From Actibacterium sp. XHP0104 (lineage in GTDB: Bacteria > Pseudomonadota > Alphaproteobacteria > Rhodobacterales > Rhodobacteraceae), in assembly GCF_025751515.1 (NCBI RefSeq), contig NZ_JAOWLE010000004.1, positions 186,001 through 250,000 on the forward strand: a DNA stretch of 64,000 nt, written 5' to 3'. Each line of letters starts with the position of its first letter. Positions within the stretch are counted from its first letter, which is position 1. Under the pieces are notes generated by a model. That model saw only the letters and a list, made by a program, of their open reading frames with translations. It was not told the origin of the DNA and ran no database searches. This document shows positions 56,910-64,000 of the stretch, in pieces. The translations under genes and the position numbers were made by a program.

Positions 56910-56938
56910 TTGACGCCTCGCACGCAACTAATTAGAAC
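56910..56938 (+). promoter_or_regulatory. Putative sigma-70 promoter for regA
   Basis: TTGACG (56910-56915), a 17-base spacer and TAGAAC (56933-56938) lie between senC and regA. It would allow regA expression independent of senC. Confidence 0.4.
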
Positions 56939-56973
56939 CTTTCCAAATACTGAATGTGTTTGGAGGGTGCGGC

Positions 56974-57528
56974 ATGGCCGACAGTGAGGTGCAGGATATC
57001 GGGCCAGACCGGTCTTTGCTGCTGGTCGATGATGACGAGCCGTTCCTGAAACGCCTGGCGCGGGCCATGGAAAAGCGCGGGTTCGAGCCCGAAACCGCCG
57101 AAAGCGTCGCGGCCGGCAAGGCCATCGCAACCGCCCGTCCGCCCGCCTATGCGGTGATCGACCTGCGGCTTGAAGATGGCAACGGCCTGGACGTGGTCGA
57201 AACCCTGCGCGAGAACCGGCCCGACGCCAAGATCGTGGTGCTGACCGGCTATGGCGCGATCGCCACCGCCGTCGCTGCCGTCAAGATCGGCGCCACCGAT
57301 TACCTGGCCAAACCCGCCGATGCGAACGAGATCACCGCCGCGCTGCTGGCGAACGGCGAGCTGCTGCCGCCGCCGCCCGAAAACCCGATGTCGGCCGACC
57401 GCGTACGCTGGGAACATATCCAGCGCGTCTACGAGCAATGCGACCGCAACGTCTCGGAAACCGCGCGCCGGCTGAACATGCATCGCCGCACGCTGCAACG
57501 CATCCTGGCCAAACGCAGCCCGCGCTAG
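56974..57528 (+). CDS. regA: Redox response regulator RegA (PrrA/ActR)
   Basis: A 184-residue regulator. The receiver has the acidic DDD at 19-21 and phosphoacceptor Asp63, at the same residue number as R. capsulatus RegA. The four-proline linker PPPP joins a Fis-type helix-turn-helix at about 143-184 (SETARRLNMHRRTLQRILAK). It controls respiration, carbon fixation, photosynthesis or nitrogen genes in relatives. Confidence 0.97.
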   Translation: MADSEVQDIGPDRSLLLVDDDEPFLKRLARAMEKRGFEPETAESVAAGKAIATARPPAYAVIDLRLEDGNGLDVVETLRENRPDAKIVVLTGYGAIATAVAAVKIGATDYLAKPADANEITAALLANGELLPPPPENPMSADRVRWEHIQRVYEQCDRNVSETARRLNMHRRTLQRILAKRSPR

Positions 57529-57595
57529 GGTGCGCCCTATTGTGACGTAACAGTGTTTCCGCTCCTGGCCGCAGGATTGGGAAAGAGAGGACCGT

Positions 57596-58555
57596 ATGCT
57601 TCGCAAAGCCTGGCAAAGCGGGATGATCGCCATGGCGCGCTCGCCCCGGATCAAGACCTTCATGCAAAACTCGCGCGCGACGTCTTTTCTGTCCGAGAAA
57701 TATGTCTCGGGCAAATCCGTGCAGGATGGGGTGCGGCGCGCCCAGGCCCTTATGGCCGAACAGGGTGTCCGCAGTTCGCTGTTCTACATGGGCGAATATG
57801 TCGACACGCTGGACCGGGTCGAAGAGAACGTCGAGAACAAGCTGAACGTGGCCCGCGCCCTGTCGGAAACGGCGCTTGATATTCACGTGTCTGTCGATCC
57901 GACGCAGATCGGTCATCATGTCGACCCCGCGCTGGTCGAAGAGCGCGCCCTCAAGATCGCCGCCGAGATCGGGCGCGGGGCCGAAATCAGCGCCGGCCAG
58001 GTTCATTGCCTGATGTTCGACATGGAAGACGCCTCGCTGAATGACCCGACAATCCGCATTCACAACCTGGTTCAGGACCGGGGCTATCCGACGGCCCTGA
58101 CGCTTCAGGCCTATCTGCGGCGAACCGAGGCCGACCTGCGCGCGCAAATCCTGCGCGGCAGCAAGGTGCGGCTGGTCAAGGGCGCTTTCGCCGCCAACGC
58201 CGATATCGCGTTCCAAAGCCGCGCAGAGATCAAGGATAATTCGCGCAAGCTGATCTCGATGATGCTGTCCCCCCAGGCCAAAGAGGCGGGGTTCTATCCG
58301 ATCATCGCCACCCATGACACCAACCTGCACGAGTTTGCCATCGCGCGCGCCCGCGAAAACGGCTGGCAGCCCGGCGACTACGAATTCGAAATGCTGCTTG
58401 GCGTGCGCGAGGACGTCGCCCGCGCGCTGGCAGAGCGGGGCGAGCGTATTCGTCTTTACGTGCCGTTCGGGCATGACTGGTGGCCCCATGCCGTGCGTCG
58501 TATCGGGGAAAACCCGGCCAATGCGGTGCTGCTTGCCCGGTCCCTGGTAAGCTAA
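57596..58555 (+). CDS. Monofunctional proline dehydrogenase
   Basis: A 319-residue PRODH-fold flavoenzyme. Diagnostic blocks are LMFDMEDASLND, RLVKGAF, ATHD, EFEMLLGVRED and YVPFGHDWWPHAVRRIGENPAN. It oxidises proline to pyrroline-5-carboxylate and passes electrons to quinone. There is no fused aldehyde dehydrogenase domain, so it is the stand-alone form rather than PutA; the partner enzyme must be elsewhere. Confidence 0.93.
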   Translation: MLRKAWQSGMIAMARSPRIKTFMQNSRATSFLSEKYVSGKSVQDGVRRAQALMAEQGVRSSLFYMGEYVDTLDRVEENVENKLNVARALSETALDIHVSVDPTQIGHHVDPALVEERALKIAAEIGRGAEISAGQVHCLMFDMEDASLNDPTIRIHNLVQDRGYPTALTLQAYLRRTEADLRAQILRGSKVRLVKGAFAANADIAFQSRAEIKDNSRKLISMMLSPQAKEAGFYPIIATHDTNLHEFAIARARENGWQPGDYEFEMLLGVREDVARALAERGERIRLYVPFGHDWWPHAVRRIGENPANAVLLARSLVS

Positions 58556-58620
58556 CACGGCTCTGTTCGGCGTCGATATAGACCCAGTTGAGGCGCCGAG
58601 GCGACCTTTGGAAGAACGGC

Positions 58621-59211
58621 TTACATCTGCGCCAGCAGCTCCTCGTGCCGCGCGGTGAAATCGCGGCGCACTTCGACCGGCGGGCGCAGGTGCAGGGTCA
58701 GCCCGGCAATCAGGTCGGGGTTTTGCTTGCCAAAGAACTTGTCGCCCTCGGCACGGGTGAACCCGGCGATCTGCGTGGCCTCTAGCCAAGCCGACACCTT
58801 GTCGGCGGCCTTGATCTTGCGCTTCACCAGTTTCGGCACCACCGCGGGCAGGCCGAACCGGATGTGAATCGCCGCCGACAGCCGGTCATCCAGCGCGCCA
58901 TATTCGGGGCCGACCGCCGCCTTGACCGGAGAAATCATGTCGCCGATCACATATTCCGGCGCGTCATGCAGCAGGGCGGCCAGCTTCCATTTCACCGGCG
59001 CATCGGGGTTCATCCGGCTGAAAATCTGTTCGACCAGCAGCGAATGCTCGGCCACGGAATAGGGGAAATCGCCAACCGTCTGCCCGTTCCACCGCGCGAC
59101 AAAGGCCAGCCCGTGGGCGATGTCCTCGATCTCGATATCCACCGGGGTCGGGTCCAGCAGGTCAAGCCTGCGACCGGACAGCATCCGTTGCCATGCGCGC
59201 GGTTGTTTCAT
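58621..59211 (-). CDS. HD-domain phosphohydrolase (YfbR-like)
   Basis: A 196-residue HD-domain protein. Metal ligands appear in [23 protein letters not shown] and [13 protein letters not shown], typical of YfbR-like 5'-nucleotidases that dephosphorylate deoxynucleoside monophosphates. The substrate is inferred. The start at 59211 is favoured; the very long in-frame read-through to 60699 crosses ahcY and is not coding. It is divergent from ahcY. Confidence 0.88.
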   Translation of the reverse strand: MKQPRAWQRMLSGRRLDLLDPTPVDIEIEDIAHGLAFVARWNGQTVGDFPYSVAEHSLLVEQIFSRMNPDAPVKWKLAALLHDAPEYVIGDMISPVKAAVGPEYGALDDRLSAAIHIRFGLPAVVPKLVKRKIKAADKVSAWLEATQIAGFTRAEGDKFFGKQNPDLIAGLTLHLRPPVEVRRDFTARHEELLAQM

Positions 59212-59253
59212 GGTCTTTCCTCCTGCGGAAATCCCTGCCACGGCCCGCACGCA

Positions 59254-59282
59254 TTGTCGAGCCACCGATCCGGTGCTATGTG
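59254..59282 (+). promoter_or_regulatory. Putative sigma-70 promoter for ahcY
   Basis: TTGTCG (59254-59259), a 17-base spacer and TATGTG (59277-59282). The spacing is ideal and the start codon is 34 bases downstream. No SAH or SAM-SAH riboswitch could be recognised in the 105-base leader. Confidence 0.35.
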
Positions 59283-59316
59283 GCCCCCAAACGCACATTC
59301 CCAAGGAGCAAGCGAT

Positions 59317-60711
59317 ATGTCGCAGGACTATGTCGTCAAGGATATCGCGCTGGCCGATTTCGGTCGCAAGGAACTGGATATCGCCGAAACCGAAATGCCC
59401 GGCCTGATGGCCCTGCGCGAGGAATATGGCGAGGCCAAGCCGCTGAAAGGCGCGCGGATCGCGGGCAGCTTGCACATGACCGTGCAGACGGCGGTGCTGA
59501 TCGAAACGCTGGTCGCGCTGGGCGCCGAGGTGCGCTGGGCCTCGTGCAACATCTTTTCCACCCAGGATCACGCGGCGGCGGCAATCGCGGCGGCGGGCAT
59601 TCCGGTGTTCGCGACCAAGGGCGAAACGCTTGAGGAATATTGGGACTACGCTGACCGGATCTTCATGTTCGATGAGGGCGGCGCGAACATGATCCTGGAC
59701 GATGGCGGCGACGCGACGCTGTATATCCTGATCGGCGCGCGGGTCGAAGAGGGCGAAACCGACCTGATCGAGACCCCGACCAGCGAAGAAGAGGTCGCCC
59801 TTTTCGCGCAGATCAAGAAACGCCTGGCGGAAAGCCCCGGCTGGTTCGTCAAACAGCGCCACATGATTCAGGGCGTGTCCGAGGAAACCACCACCGGCGT
59901 GCATCGTCTGTACAAGATGATGGAGAAAGGCCACCTGCCCTTCCCGGCGATCAACGTGAATGACAGCGTGACCAAGTCGAAATTCGACAACAAATACGGC
60001 TGCAAGGAATCGCTGGTCGATGGCATCCGCCGCGCCACCGATACGATGATGGCTGGCAAGGTCGCCGTGGTCTGTGGCTATGGCGATGTGGGCAAAGGCA
60101 GCGCGGCCTCGCTGCGCGGCGCCGGTGCGCGCGTCAAGGTCACCGAGATCGACCCGATCTGCGCCCTTCAGGCCGCGATGGACGGGTTCGAGGTGATCAC
60201 GCTGGAGGACGTGGTCGACAGCGCCGACATTTTCATCACCACCACCGGCAACAAGGACATCATCCGCATCGAGCATATGCGCGCGATGAAGGACATGGCC
60301 ATCGTTGGCAACATCGGCCATTTCGACAATGAAATTCAGGTCGCCGCGCTGAAGAACCACAAATGGACCAACATCAAGGACCAGGTGGATATGATCGAGA
60401 TGCCCTCGGGCAATCGCATCATCCTGCTGTCCGAGGGCCGTTTGCTGAACCTGGGCAATGCAACCGGGCATCCGTCGTTCGTGATGTCGGCCTCGTTCAC
60501 CAACCAGGTGCTGGCCCAGATCGAGCTGTTCACCAAGGGCGATCAGTATGACAACCAGGTCTATATCCTGCCCAAGCATCTCGACGAAAAGGTCGCCCGC
60601 CTGCACCTGGCCAAGGTCGGCGCCAAGCTGACCGAGCTGAACCCCGATCAGGCCGACTATATCGGCGTGACGGTGGATGGGCCGTACAAGCCGGAACACT
60701 ATCGGTACTAA
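59317..60711 (+). CDS. ahcY: S-adenosyl-homocysteinase
   Basis: A 464-residue SAH hydrolase, which splits S-adenosylhomocysteine to adenosine and homocysteine and so relieves product inhibition of methyltransferases. Blocks include the [18 protein letters not shown] segment, [13 protein letters not shown] and the NAD loop [10 protein letters not shown]; the C-terminus ends in KPEHYRY. AAGGAG (59303-59308) marks the ATG at 59317. It is divergent from the HD gene and followed by a terminator. Confidence 0.98.
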   Translation: MSQDYVVKDIALADFGRKELDIAETEMPGLMALREEYGEAKPLKGARIAGSLHMTVQTAVLIETLVALGAEVRWASCNIFSTQDHAAAAIAAAGIPVFATKGETLEEYWDYADRIFMFDEGGANMILDDGGDATLYILIGARVEEGETDLIETPTSEEEVALFAQIKKRLAESPGWFVKQRHMIQGVSEETTTGVHRLYKMMEKGHLPFPAINVNDSVTKSKFDNKYGCKESLVDGIRRATDTMMAGKVAVVCGYGDVGKGSAASLRGAGARVKVTEIDPICALQAAMDGFEVITLEDVVDSADIFITTTGNKDIIRIEHMRAMKDMAIVGNIGHFDNEIQVAALKNHKWTNIKDQVDMIEMPSGNRIILLSEGRLLNLGNATGHPSFVMSASFTNQVLAQIELFTKGDQYDNQVYILPKHLDEKVARLHLAKVGAKLTELNPDQADYIGVTVDGPYKPEHYRY

Positions 60712-60731
60712 GATACCGTCGACACAGAATG

Positions 60732-60758
60732 AAAAAGGGGGCCGCTTGGCCCCCTTTT
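60732..60758. terminator. Bidirectional intrinsic terminator, ahcY / trpB
   Basis: A 7-bp GGGGGCC / GGCCCCC stem with loop GCTT, A run before and TTTT after, between the convergent ahcY and trpB. Confidence 0.9.
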
Positions 60759-60782
60759 GCGTTTGATATCAGCGGTTAGGGA

Positions 60783-61991
60783 TCAGAGATCCTCGCCAAA
60801 GCCAAAAGTCTCGGTCACATAGTCGATATCCTTATCGCCCCGGCCCGACAGGTTGATCAGGATCGACTTGCCCGGGTTCTTGGGCGCCTCGCGCATGGCA
60901 AAGGCCACGGCATGGGCGCTTTCCAGCGCGGGGATGATGCCTTCGTGGCGCGACAGGGCAAAGAACGCGTTCAGCGCCTCTTTGTCGTCGCAGGCGGTAT
61001 AGTTGGCCTTGCCCGTGCGATAGAGATAGGCGTGTTCCGGCCCGACGCCGGGGTAATCAAGGCCCGAGGCAACGGTGTGCACCGGCGCGGGTTCGCCGTT
61101 TTCGTCCTTTAGCACCATCGTGCGGAAGCCGTGAATATCGCCATCCTCGCCAAAGGTGATGGTGGCGGCGTGATCGCCCAGCTTCGACGAGGTGCCCAGC
61201 GGCTCTACCCCGTAAAGGGCCACGTCTTCGTCATCGATGAACCCGGCAAACAGGCCCATCGCGTTCGATCCGCCGCCGACGCAGGCAGCAACCATGTCGG
61301 GCAGCTGGCCGGTCATTTCCATGAACTGCTCGCGCGCCTCGATGCCGACGACATGCTGGAAATCGCGGACCATCATCGGGAAGGGATGCGGCCCCACGAC
61401 AGACCCGATCGCGAACAGCGCCGTATCGGCCTGGCCCAGATAGGATTGGAACGCGCTGTCCACGGCCTCTTTCAGCGACCGCCCGCCAAAGCCCACCGGC
61501 ACCACGGTCGCGCCCAACAGTTTCATCCGGGTGACGTTCGGCGCCTCTTTGGCGATGTCGATCTCGCCCATGTGAATTTCGCACTCCATGCCGAAATAGG
61601 CCGCCGCGGTGGCCAGCGCCACGCCGTGCTGACCGGCGCCGGTTTCGGCCATCAGCTTGGTCTTGCCCATATGCTTGGCCAGCAGCGCCTCGGCCATGCA
61701 GTGGTTCAGCTTGTGCGCGCCGGTGTGGTTCAAGTCTTCGCGCTTGGCATAGATCTGCGCACCGCCGGCCATGTTCGACAGGTTCTTCAGATGCGACACC
61801 GGGGTCGGGCGGCCCTGGAAATGCTTGCGGATATAGCGCAGGTCGCGGATGAACTCGGACGATTTCGAGATCTTCTCATAGGCCTCACGGATCTCTTTGA
61901 AATGCGGCTCCAGCGGCGGGGGCAGCATCGCGCCGCCATATTCACCGAAATAGCCATCCTTGGTGGGGGTCGTCTTGAGATAAGAGGTCAT
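60783..61991 (-). CDS. trpB: Tryptophan synthase beta subunit
   Basis: A 402-residue TrpB1-type enzyme, joining indole and serine. The PLP Lys is in [10 protein letters not shown], and the PLP-phosphate loop [10 protein letters not shown] is clear. Other trp genes are absent from the window, so trpA and trpF must lie elsewhere or past the unlinked region. It is divergent from the DUF2853 gene. Confidence 0.97.
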   Translation of the reverse strand: MTSYLKTTPTKDGYFGEYGGAMLPPPLEPHFKEIREAYEKISKSSEFIRDLRYIRKHFQGRPTPVSHLKNLSNMAGGAQIYAKREDLNHTGAHKLNHCMAEALLAKHMGKTKLMAETGAGQHGVALATAAAYFGMECEIHMGEIDIAKEAPNVTRMKLLGATVVPVGFGGRSLKEAVDSAFQSYLGQADTALFAIGSVVGPHPFPMMVRDFQHVVGIEAREQFMEMTGQLPDMVAACVGGGSNAMGLFAGFIDDEDVALYGVEPLGTSSKLGDHAATITFGEDGDIHGFRTMVLKDENGEPAPVHTVASGLDYPGVGPEHAYLYRTGKANYTACDDKEALNAFFALSRHEGIIPALESAHAVAFAMREAPKNPGKSILINLSGRGDKDIDYVTETFGFGEDL

Positions 61992-62240
61992 GTGTCACTG
62001 TCCCGGGTTTTCGTTTCATTCGATATGACAATTCCCCGATAGGCGCGGCAAGCCCAGTTTTCGCCCGACGCCCGAAAAACAGGCACACAAGGCCCCAACC
62101 CGCCCAATGATGACCCTGCGGCACGGGGAATCACGGCCGATATTTTCCCTTTGTGCCCGCCCGCCTAGCCGCTAGTCTTTGGTCCGAGGCTGCAAAAGGC
62201 CTAGTAAACCGGCGTCAAGCCAACAGGTAGGAGAGAATTT

Positions 62241-62582
62241 ATGGGTAAGCGCGACGATCTGATCGCAAAGTATGCCGATGACCTGAAAAACAAATGCGGT
62301 ATCACGCCGGATATGGACCTGCTGACCAAGGTCACCATCGGCTGTGGCCCGGCGATCTATGACGCCGATGCCTCGACCGTTGCCGCCTCGCAGGAAAGCG
62401 AGCTGGAAACCGTCAAGAACAATTTCCTCATCAAAAAGCTGGGCCTGGCTGACGGCCCCGAACTGATGGATGCGATCAATTCGGTCGTCGAAACCTATGG
62501 CCAGTCCGAGCGCAACAAATACCGCGCCGTGGTCTATTACATGCTGACCAAGCATTTCGGCAAAGAGTCGATCTACGGCTGA
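62241..62582 (+). CDS. DUF2853-family protein
   Basis: A 113-residue cytosolic protein with the DUF2853 pattern (MGKRDDLIAKYADDLKNK start, KVTIGCGPAIYDADASTV, and the YYMLTKHFGKES end). Function is unknown. The ATG has a good GTAGGAGAG site. It has a 249-base upstream region shared with trpB and its own terminator at 62603. Confidence 0.88.
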   Translation: MGKRDDLIAKYADDLKNKCGITPDMDLLTKVTIGCGPAIYDADASTVAASQESELETVKNNFLIKKLGLADGPELMDAINSVVETYGQSERNKYRAVVYYMLTKHFGKESIYG

Positions 62583-62602
62583 TCAACCCAAAGCCGACCC
62601 AG

Positions 62603-62633
62603 CGCCCGCCCATTGTGGCGGGCGTTTGCGTTT
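62603..62633 (+). terminator. Intrinsic terminator after the DUF2853 gene
   Basis: An 8-bp stem CGCCCGCC / GGCGGGCG with a CATTGT loop and TTTGCGTTT tail, about 20 bases after the stop. Confidence 0.7.
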
Positions 62634-62716
62634 CTGCTTCGTTAACATACTGATTTAGCTTAAATTCTTGGTATTTCGAATTTGCGCGGCGTGCCCGAAT
62701 GCCGTATCAATCCTGT

Positions 62717-62817
62717 GTCAGGCCAGGATGGCCGGACCCTTATACAGAACACGTGTGGTGCAATGGGAGCACGTGGGGTGGATGGAGGGTTCCGGTGGTC
62801 CGGGGCCCTCCATTTTA
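62717..62817 (+). ncRNA. Candidate small RNA of about 100 nt
   Basis: There is no convincing ORF here. A promoter-like TTGCGC (62682-62687), 17-base spacer and TATCAA (62705-62710) would start RNA near 62717. The transcript would fold into a GGCC-AGGAT-GGCC hairpin, a CACGTG-paired hairpin (62750-62775) and a strong terminator: ATGGAGGG pairs with CCCTCCAT (62782-62813) enclosing CCGG/CCGG, followed by TTTT. The terminator lies beyond the one serving the DUF2853 gene. No Rfam family could be recognised by eye. The minus-strand EVE gene converges on it. Confidence 0.45.
62782..62817 (+). terminator. Strong intrinsic terminator without an upstream ORF
   Basis: A perfect 8-bp ATGGAGGG / CCCTCCAT outer stem, an inner CCGG/CCGG helix, and a TTTT tail. 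It faces plus, but the nearest plus-strand stop codon is 200 bases away and already has a terminator. Confidence 0.8.
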
Positions 62818-62824
62818 TGTCAGA

Positions 62825-63244
62825 TCAGGCACTAATCCCGCCCAATTCGCAGATGATCTGCCATTCGGCGTCGGTCACGGGCTGCACCGACAGGCGCGAG
62901 TTGTTGACCAGCACCATATCGGCCAGCCGCGGATCGGCCTTGCACATGTCCAGCGTCACCGGGGTTTCCAGCGCACGCACGGCCTTGATGTCCACGCATT
63001 CCCAGCGCGGGTCATCGGTCTTGCTGTCAGGATGGGCCTCGGCGATCACCTCGACCACGCCGACGATGCGCTTTTCATTGACCGAGTGATAAAAGAACCC
63101 CAGATCGCCGATCTTCATCGCCCGCATGTTGTTGCGCGCCTGATAGTTGCGCACGCCGTCCCATTCCTCGCCGGCATCGCCCTTGGCAACCTGGTCATCC
63201 CAGCCCCAGGTGTTGGGCTCGGATTTGAACAACCAATAGGCCAT
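62825..63244 (-). CDS. EVE-domain protein
   Basis: A 139-residue PUA-like EVE domain. The opening AYWLFKSEPNTWGWDDQ and the GDLGFFYHS block are diagnostic. EVE domains bind modified nucleic acid bases such as 5-methylcytosine. Function in stand-alone form is unclear. It overlaps the yciI-like gene by one base, in the gpsA-yciI-EVE unit. Confidence 0.92.
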   Translation of the reverse strand: MAYWLFKSEPNTWGWDDQVAKGDAGEEWDGVRNYQARNNMRAMKIGDLGFFYHSVNEKRIVGVVEVIAEAHPDSKTDDPRWECVDIKAVRALETPVTLDMCKADPRLADMVLVNNSRLSVQPVTDAEWQIICELGGISA

Positions 63245-63519
63245 CAGCCGATCACCCGGTTCCAGTGCTGGATCGTGACGCTGTCGAACAGCCCGGCCTT
63301 GGCATAGGGGTCCCCCGCGGCCCAGTCATTGGCGGCGGTCATGTCGGCCAGATCCAGAATCAGCAACGAGCCGCACATCTCGCCCGCGTCGCTGAGGAAC
63401 GGGCCGGCCTGCTGAACGACGCCAGTTTCCTTGAGATAGGCCAGATGGGCGTCGCGGTTGGCTTTACGGGTCTCCAGGTGGCCGGGTTTGTCACGGCAGA
63501 TCACGGCAAAAAGCGGCAT
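63244..63519 (-). CDS. YciI-family protein
   Basis: A 91-residue YciI-like protein (ferredoxin-like fold; RDAHLAYLKETG and AGPFLSDAGEMCGSLLIL blocks). Its active site of His/Asp is of unknown use. It lies between gpsA and the EVE gene with one-base overlaps or abutting ends, so all three are one operon. Confidence 0.9.
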   Translation of the reverse strand: MPLFAVICRDKPGHLETRKANRDAHLAYLKETGVVQQAGPFLSDAGEMCGSLLILDLADMTAANDWAAGDPYAKAGLFDSVTIQHWNRVIG

Positions 63520-64000
63520 TCATTCCTCCTTGAGCGGGCGCGACAACAGCGCACCCGTGGCATCCGATATGGTGCAGTTTCCATCCAGAACCGCCGCCAC
63601 CATCGTGGTCAGCGGCATGTCGATTTCGCGCGCGCGCGCCAGCTTGGCCACCGCGCGCGCGGTCGAGGCGCCCTCGACCGTGACCTTGGCATCAAAGCCT
63701 TGACCCCGCCCCAGCGCCAGCCCGAACCGAAAGTTGCGCGACTGTTCCGAGGTGCAGGTCAGCACCAGGTCGCCCAGGCCCGACAGGCCGGAAAGCGTCT
63801 CTGTTTCAGCCCCAAGCGCCTTTGCAAGGCGCTGCATCTCGGCAAATCCACGGGTCATCGTGGCGGCGCGGGCGCTGTCGCCCAGCCCGGCGCCGATGAC
63901 AATGCCGCTGGCAATCGCGATCACGTTTTTCAGCGCGCCGCCCAGCTCGGCCCCGGTGGTGTCGGGGCTGCGATAAAGCCGCAGCACAGGCGTAGACAGC
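63520..64000 (-). CDS. gpsA: Glycerol-3-phosphate dehydrogenase [NAD(P)+] (5' part outside window)
   Basis: The C-terminal 159 residues or so of GpsA, which makes sn-glycerol-3-phosphate for phospholipids. The catalytic Lys is in [11 protein letters not shown]; the block [16 protein letters not shown] and GKxxxx-type end ([10 protein letters not shown]) agree. The N-terminal NAD fold lies past the right edge. One repeated-motif copy (63797) is inside, written GCT-GAA-ACA-GAG-ACG on the coding strand. Confidence 0.95.
   Translation of the reverse strand, partial: LSTPVLRLYRSPDTTGAELGGALKNVIAIASGIVIGAGLGDSARAATMTRGFAEMQRLAKALGAETETLSGLSGLGDLVLTCTSEQSRNFRFGLALGRGQGFDAKVTVEGASTARAVAKLARAREIDMPLTTMVAAVLDGNCTISDATGALLSRPLKEE
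63796..63810 (+). repeat. Repeated motif copy CGTCTCTGTTTCAGC (in gpsA)
   Basis: Antisense to gpsA, using an ACA codon. The plus-strand orientation is retained although the site is about 30 kb from the origin. Confidence 0.5.

Noticed and set aside
10454-58785. Frequent CTCTAG hexamer (CTA-GAG codon pair) across coding regions
   Set aside because: About fifteen plus-strand copies looked striking because CTAG is often rare in bacteria. The number expected from base composition is similar (about twelve), so there is no enrichment.
59212-59316. SAH or SAM-SAH riboswitch before ahcY
   Set aside because: The 105-base leader lacks the conserved core or pairing of either class as I know them. A plain promoter fits better.
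58621-60699. 692-residue frame containing the HD gene
   Set aside because: The N-terminal 500 residues are antisense to ahcY, and the HD-family N-terminus ([11 protein letters not shown]) fixes the start at 59211.
1-64000. CRISPR arrays, tRNA or rRNA genes, insertion sequences, prophage
   Set aside because: No repeat-spacer pattern, no transposase or integrase gene and no rRNA or tRNA signature was found on either strand by eye.

Overview
This window is chromosomal DNA from an alphaproteobacterium, almost certainly a member of the Rhodobacteraceae (Rhodobacter/Roseobacter group). The evidence is the high GC content, the strong GC bias at third codon positions, the regB-senC-regA redox cluster with a kinase-less DivL-type PAS protein beside it, and the gene order rho / origin / maf-aroE-coaE-dnaQ / secB. 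Nearly every base is coding. I see no phage, transposon, CRISPR array, rRNA or tRNA.

Layout. 1-12 kb: nit-grxC-comF, a divergent methyltransferase-like gene, hemH, two L,D-transpeptidases around a CAP lipoprotein, the rlmD-like / cca / nudix / hslO operon, and a response-regulator phosphatase facing a lone Hpt protein. 12-26 kb: ilvA, a glycine-rich exported protein, argG, msrA, maeB, mutS, grpE-hrcA, and rph-rdgB-hemW-ybaN. 26-34 kb: the origin-proximal minus-strand operon rho-mnmE-mnmG-rsmG-parA-parB, with two perfect parS centromere sites in and before mnmG/rsmG, and hemJ. 33.7-34.1 kb: a 430-bp gene-free, AT-rich stretch with DnaA boxes, which I call oriC. 34-44 kb: maf-aroE-coaE-dnaQ, secB, fxsA, a Tim44-like gene with mltA and smr, a lipoprotein hydrolase, hslVU, and a phosphotransferase. 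44-56 kb: a long minus-strand array regB, divL, tsaE, amgK, murU, addB, addA, trxA. 56-64 kb: senC, regA, proline dehydrogenase, an HD hydrolase, ahcY, trpB, a DUF2853 gene, a candidate small RNA, and EVE / YciI / gpsA.

How the parts work together. The centre is a replication and segregation hub: oriC, ParA/ParB and parS lie within about 8 kb. Around it are tRNA modification (MnmE/MnmG), DNA repair and proofreading (MutS, DnaQ, AddAB), proteostasis (HslVU, GrpE, HrcA, HslO, SecB, Trx), wall turnover and recycling (MltA, two L,D-transpeptidases, AmgK-MurU) and redox and cell-cycle signalling (RegBA, SenC, DivL, PP2C-type regulator plus Hpt).

The least expected signal is a short repeated motif, consensus about AGTCTCTRTYYCRG. 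Its core occurs eight times on the plus strand and once on the minus strand. It crosses genes in either orientation and forces codons such as ATA, AGA, TTA, ACA and ACT that are otherwise rare here. I do not recognise it. All positions were read by eye, with no database searches.
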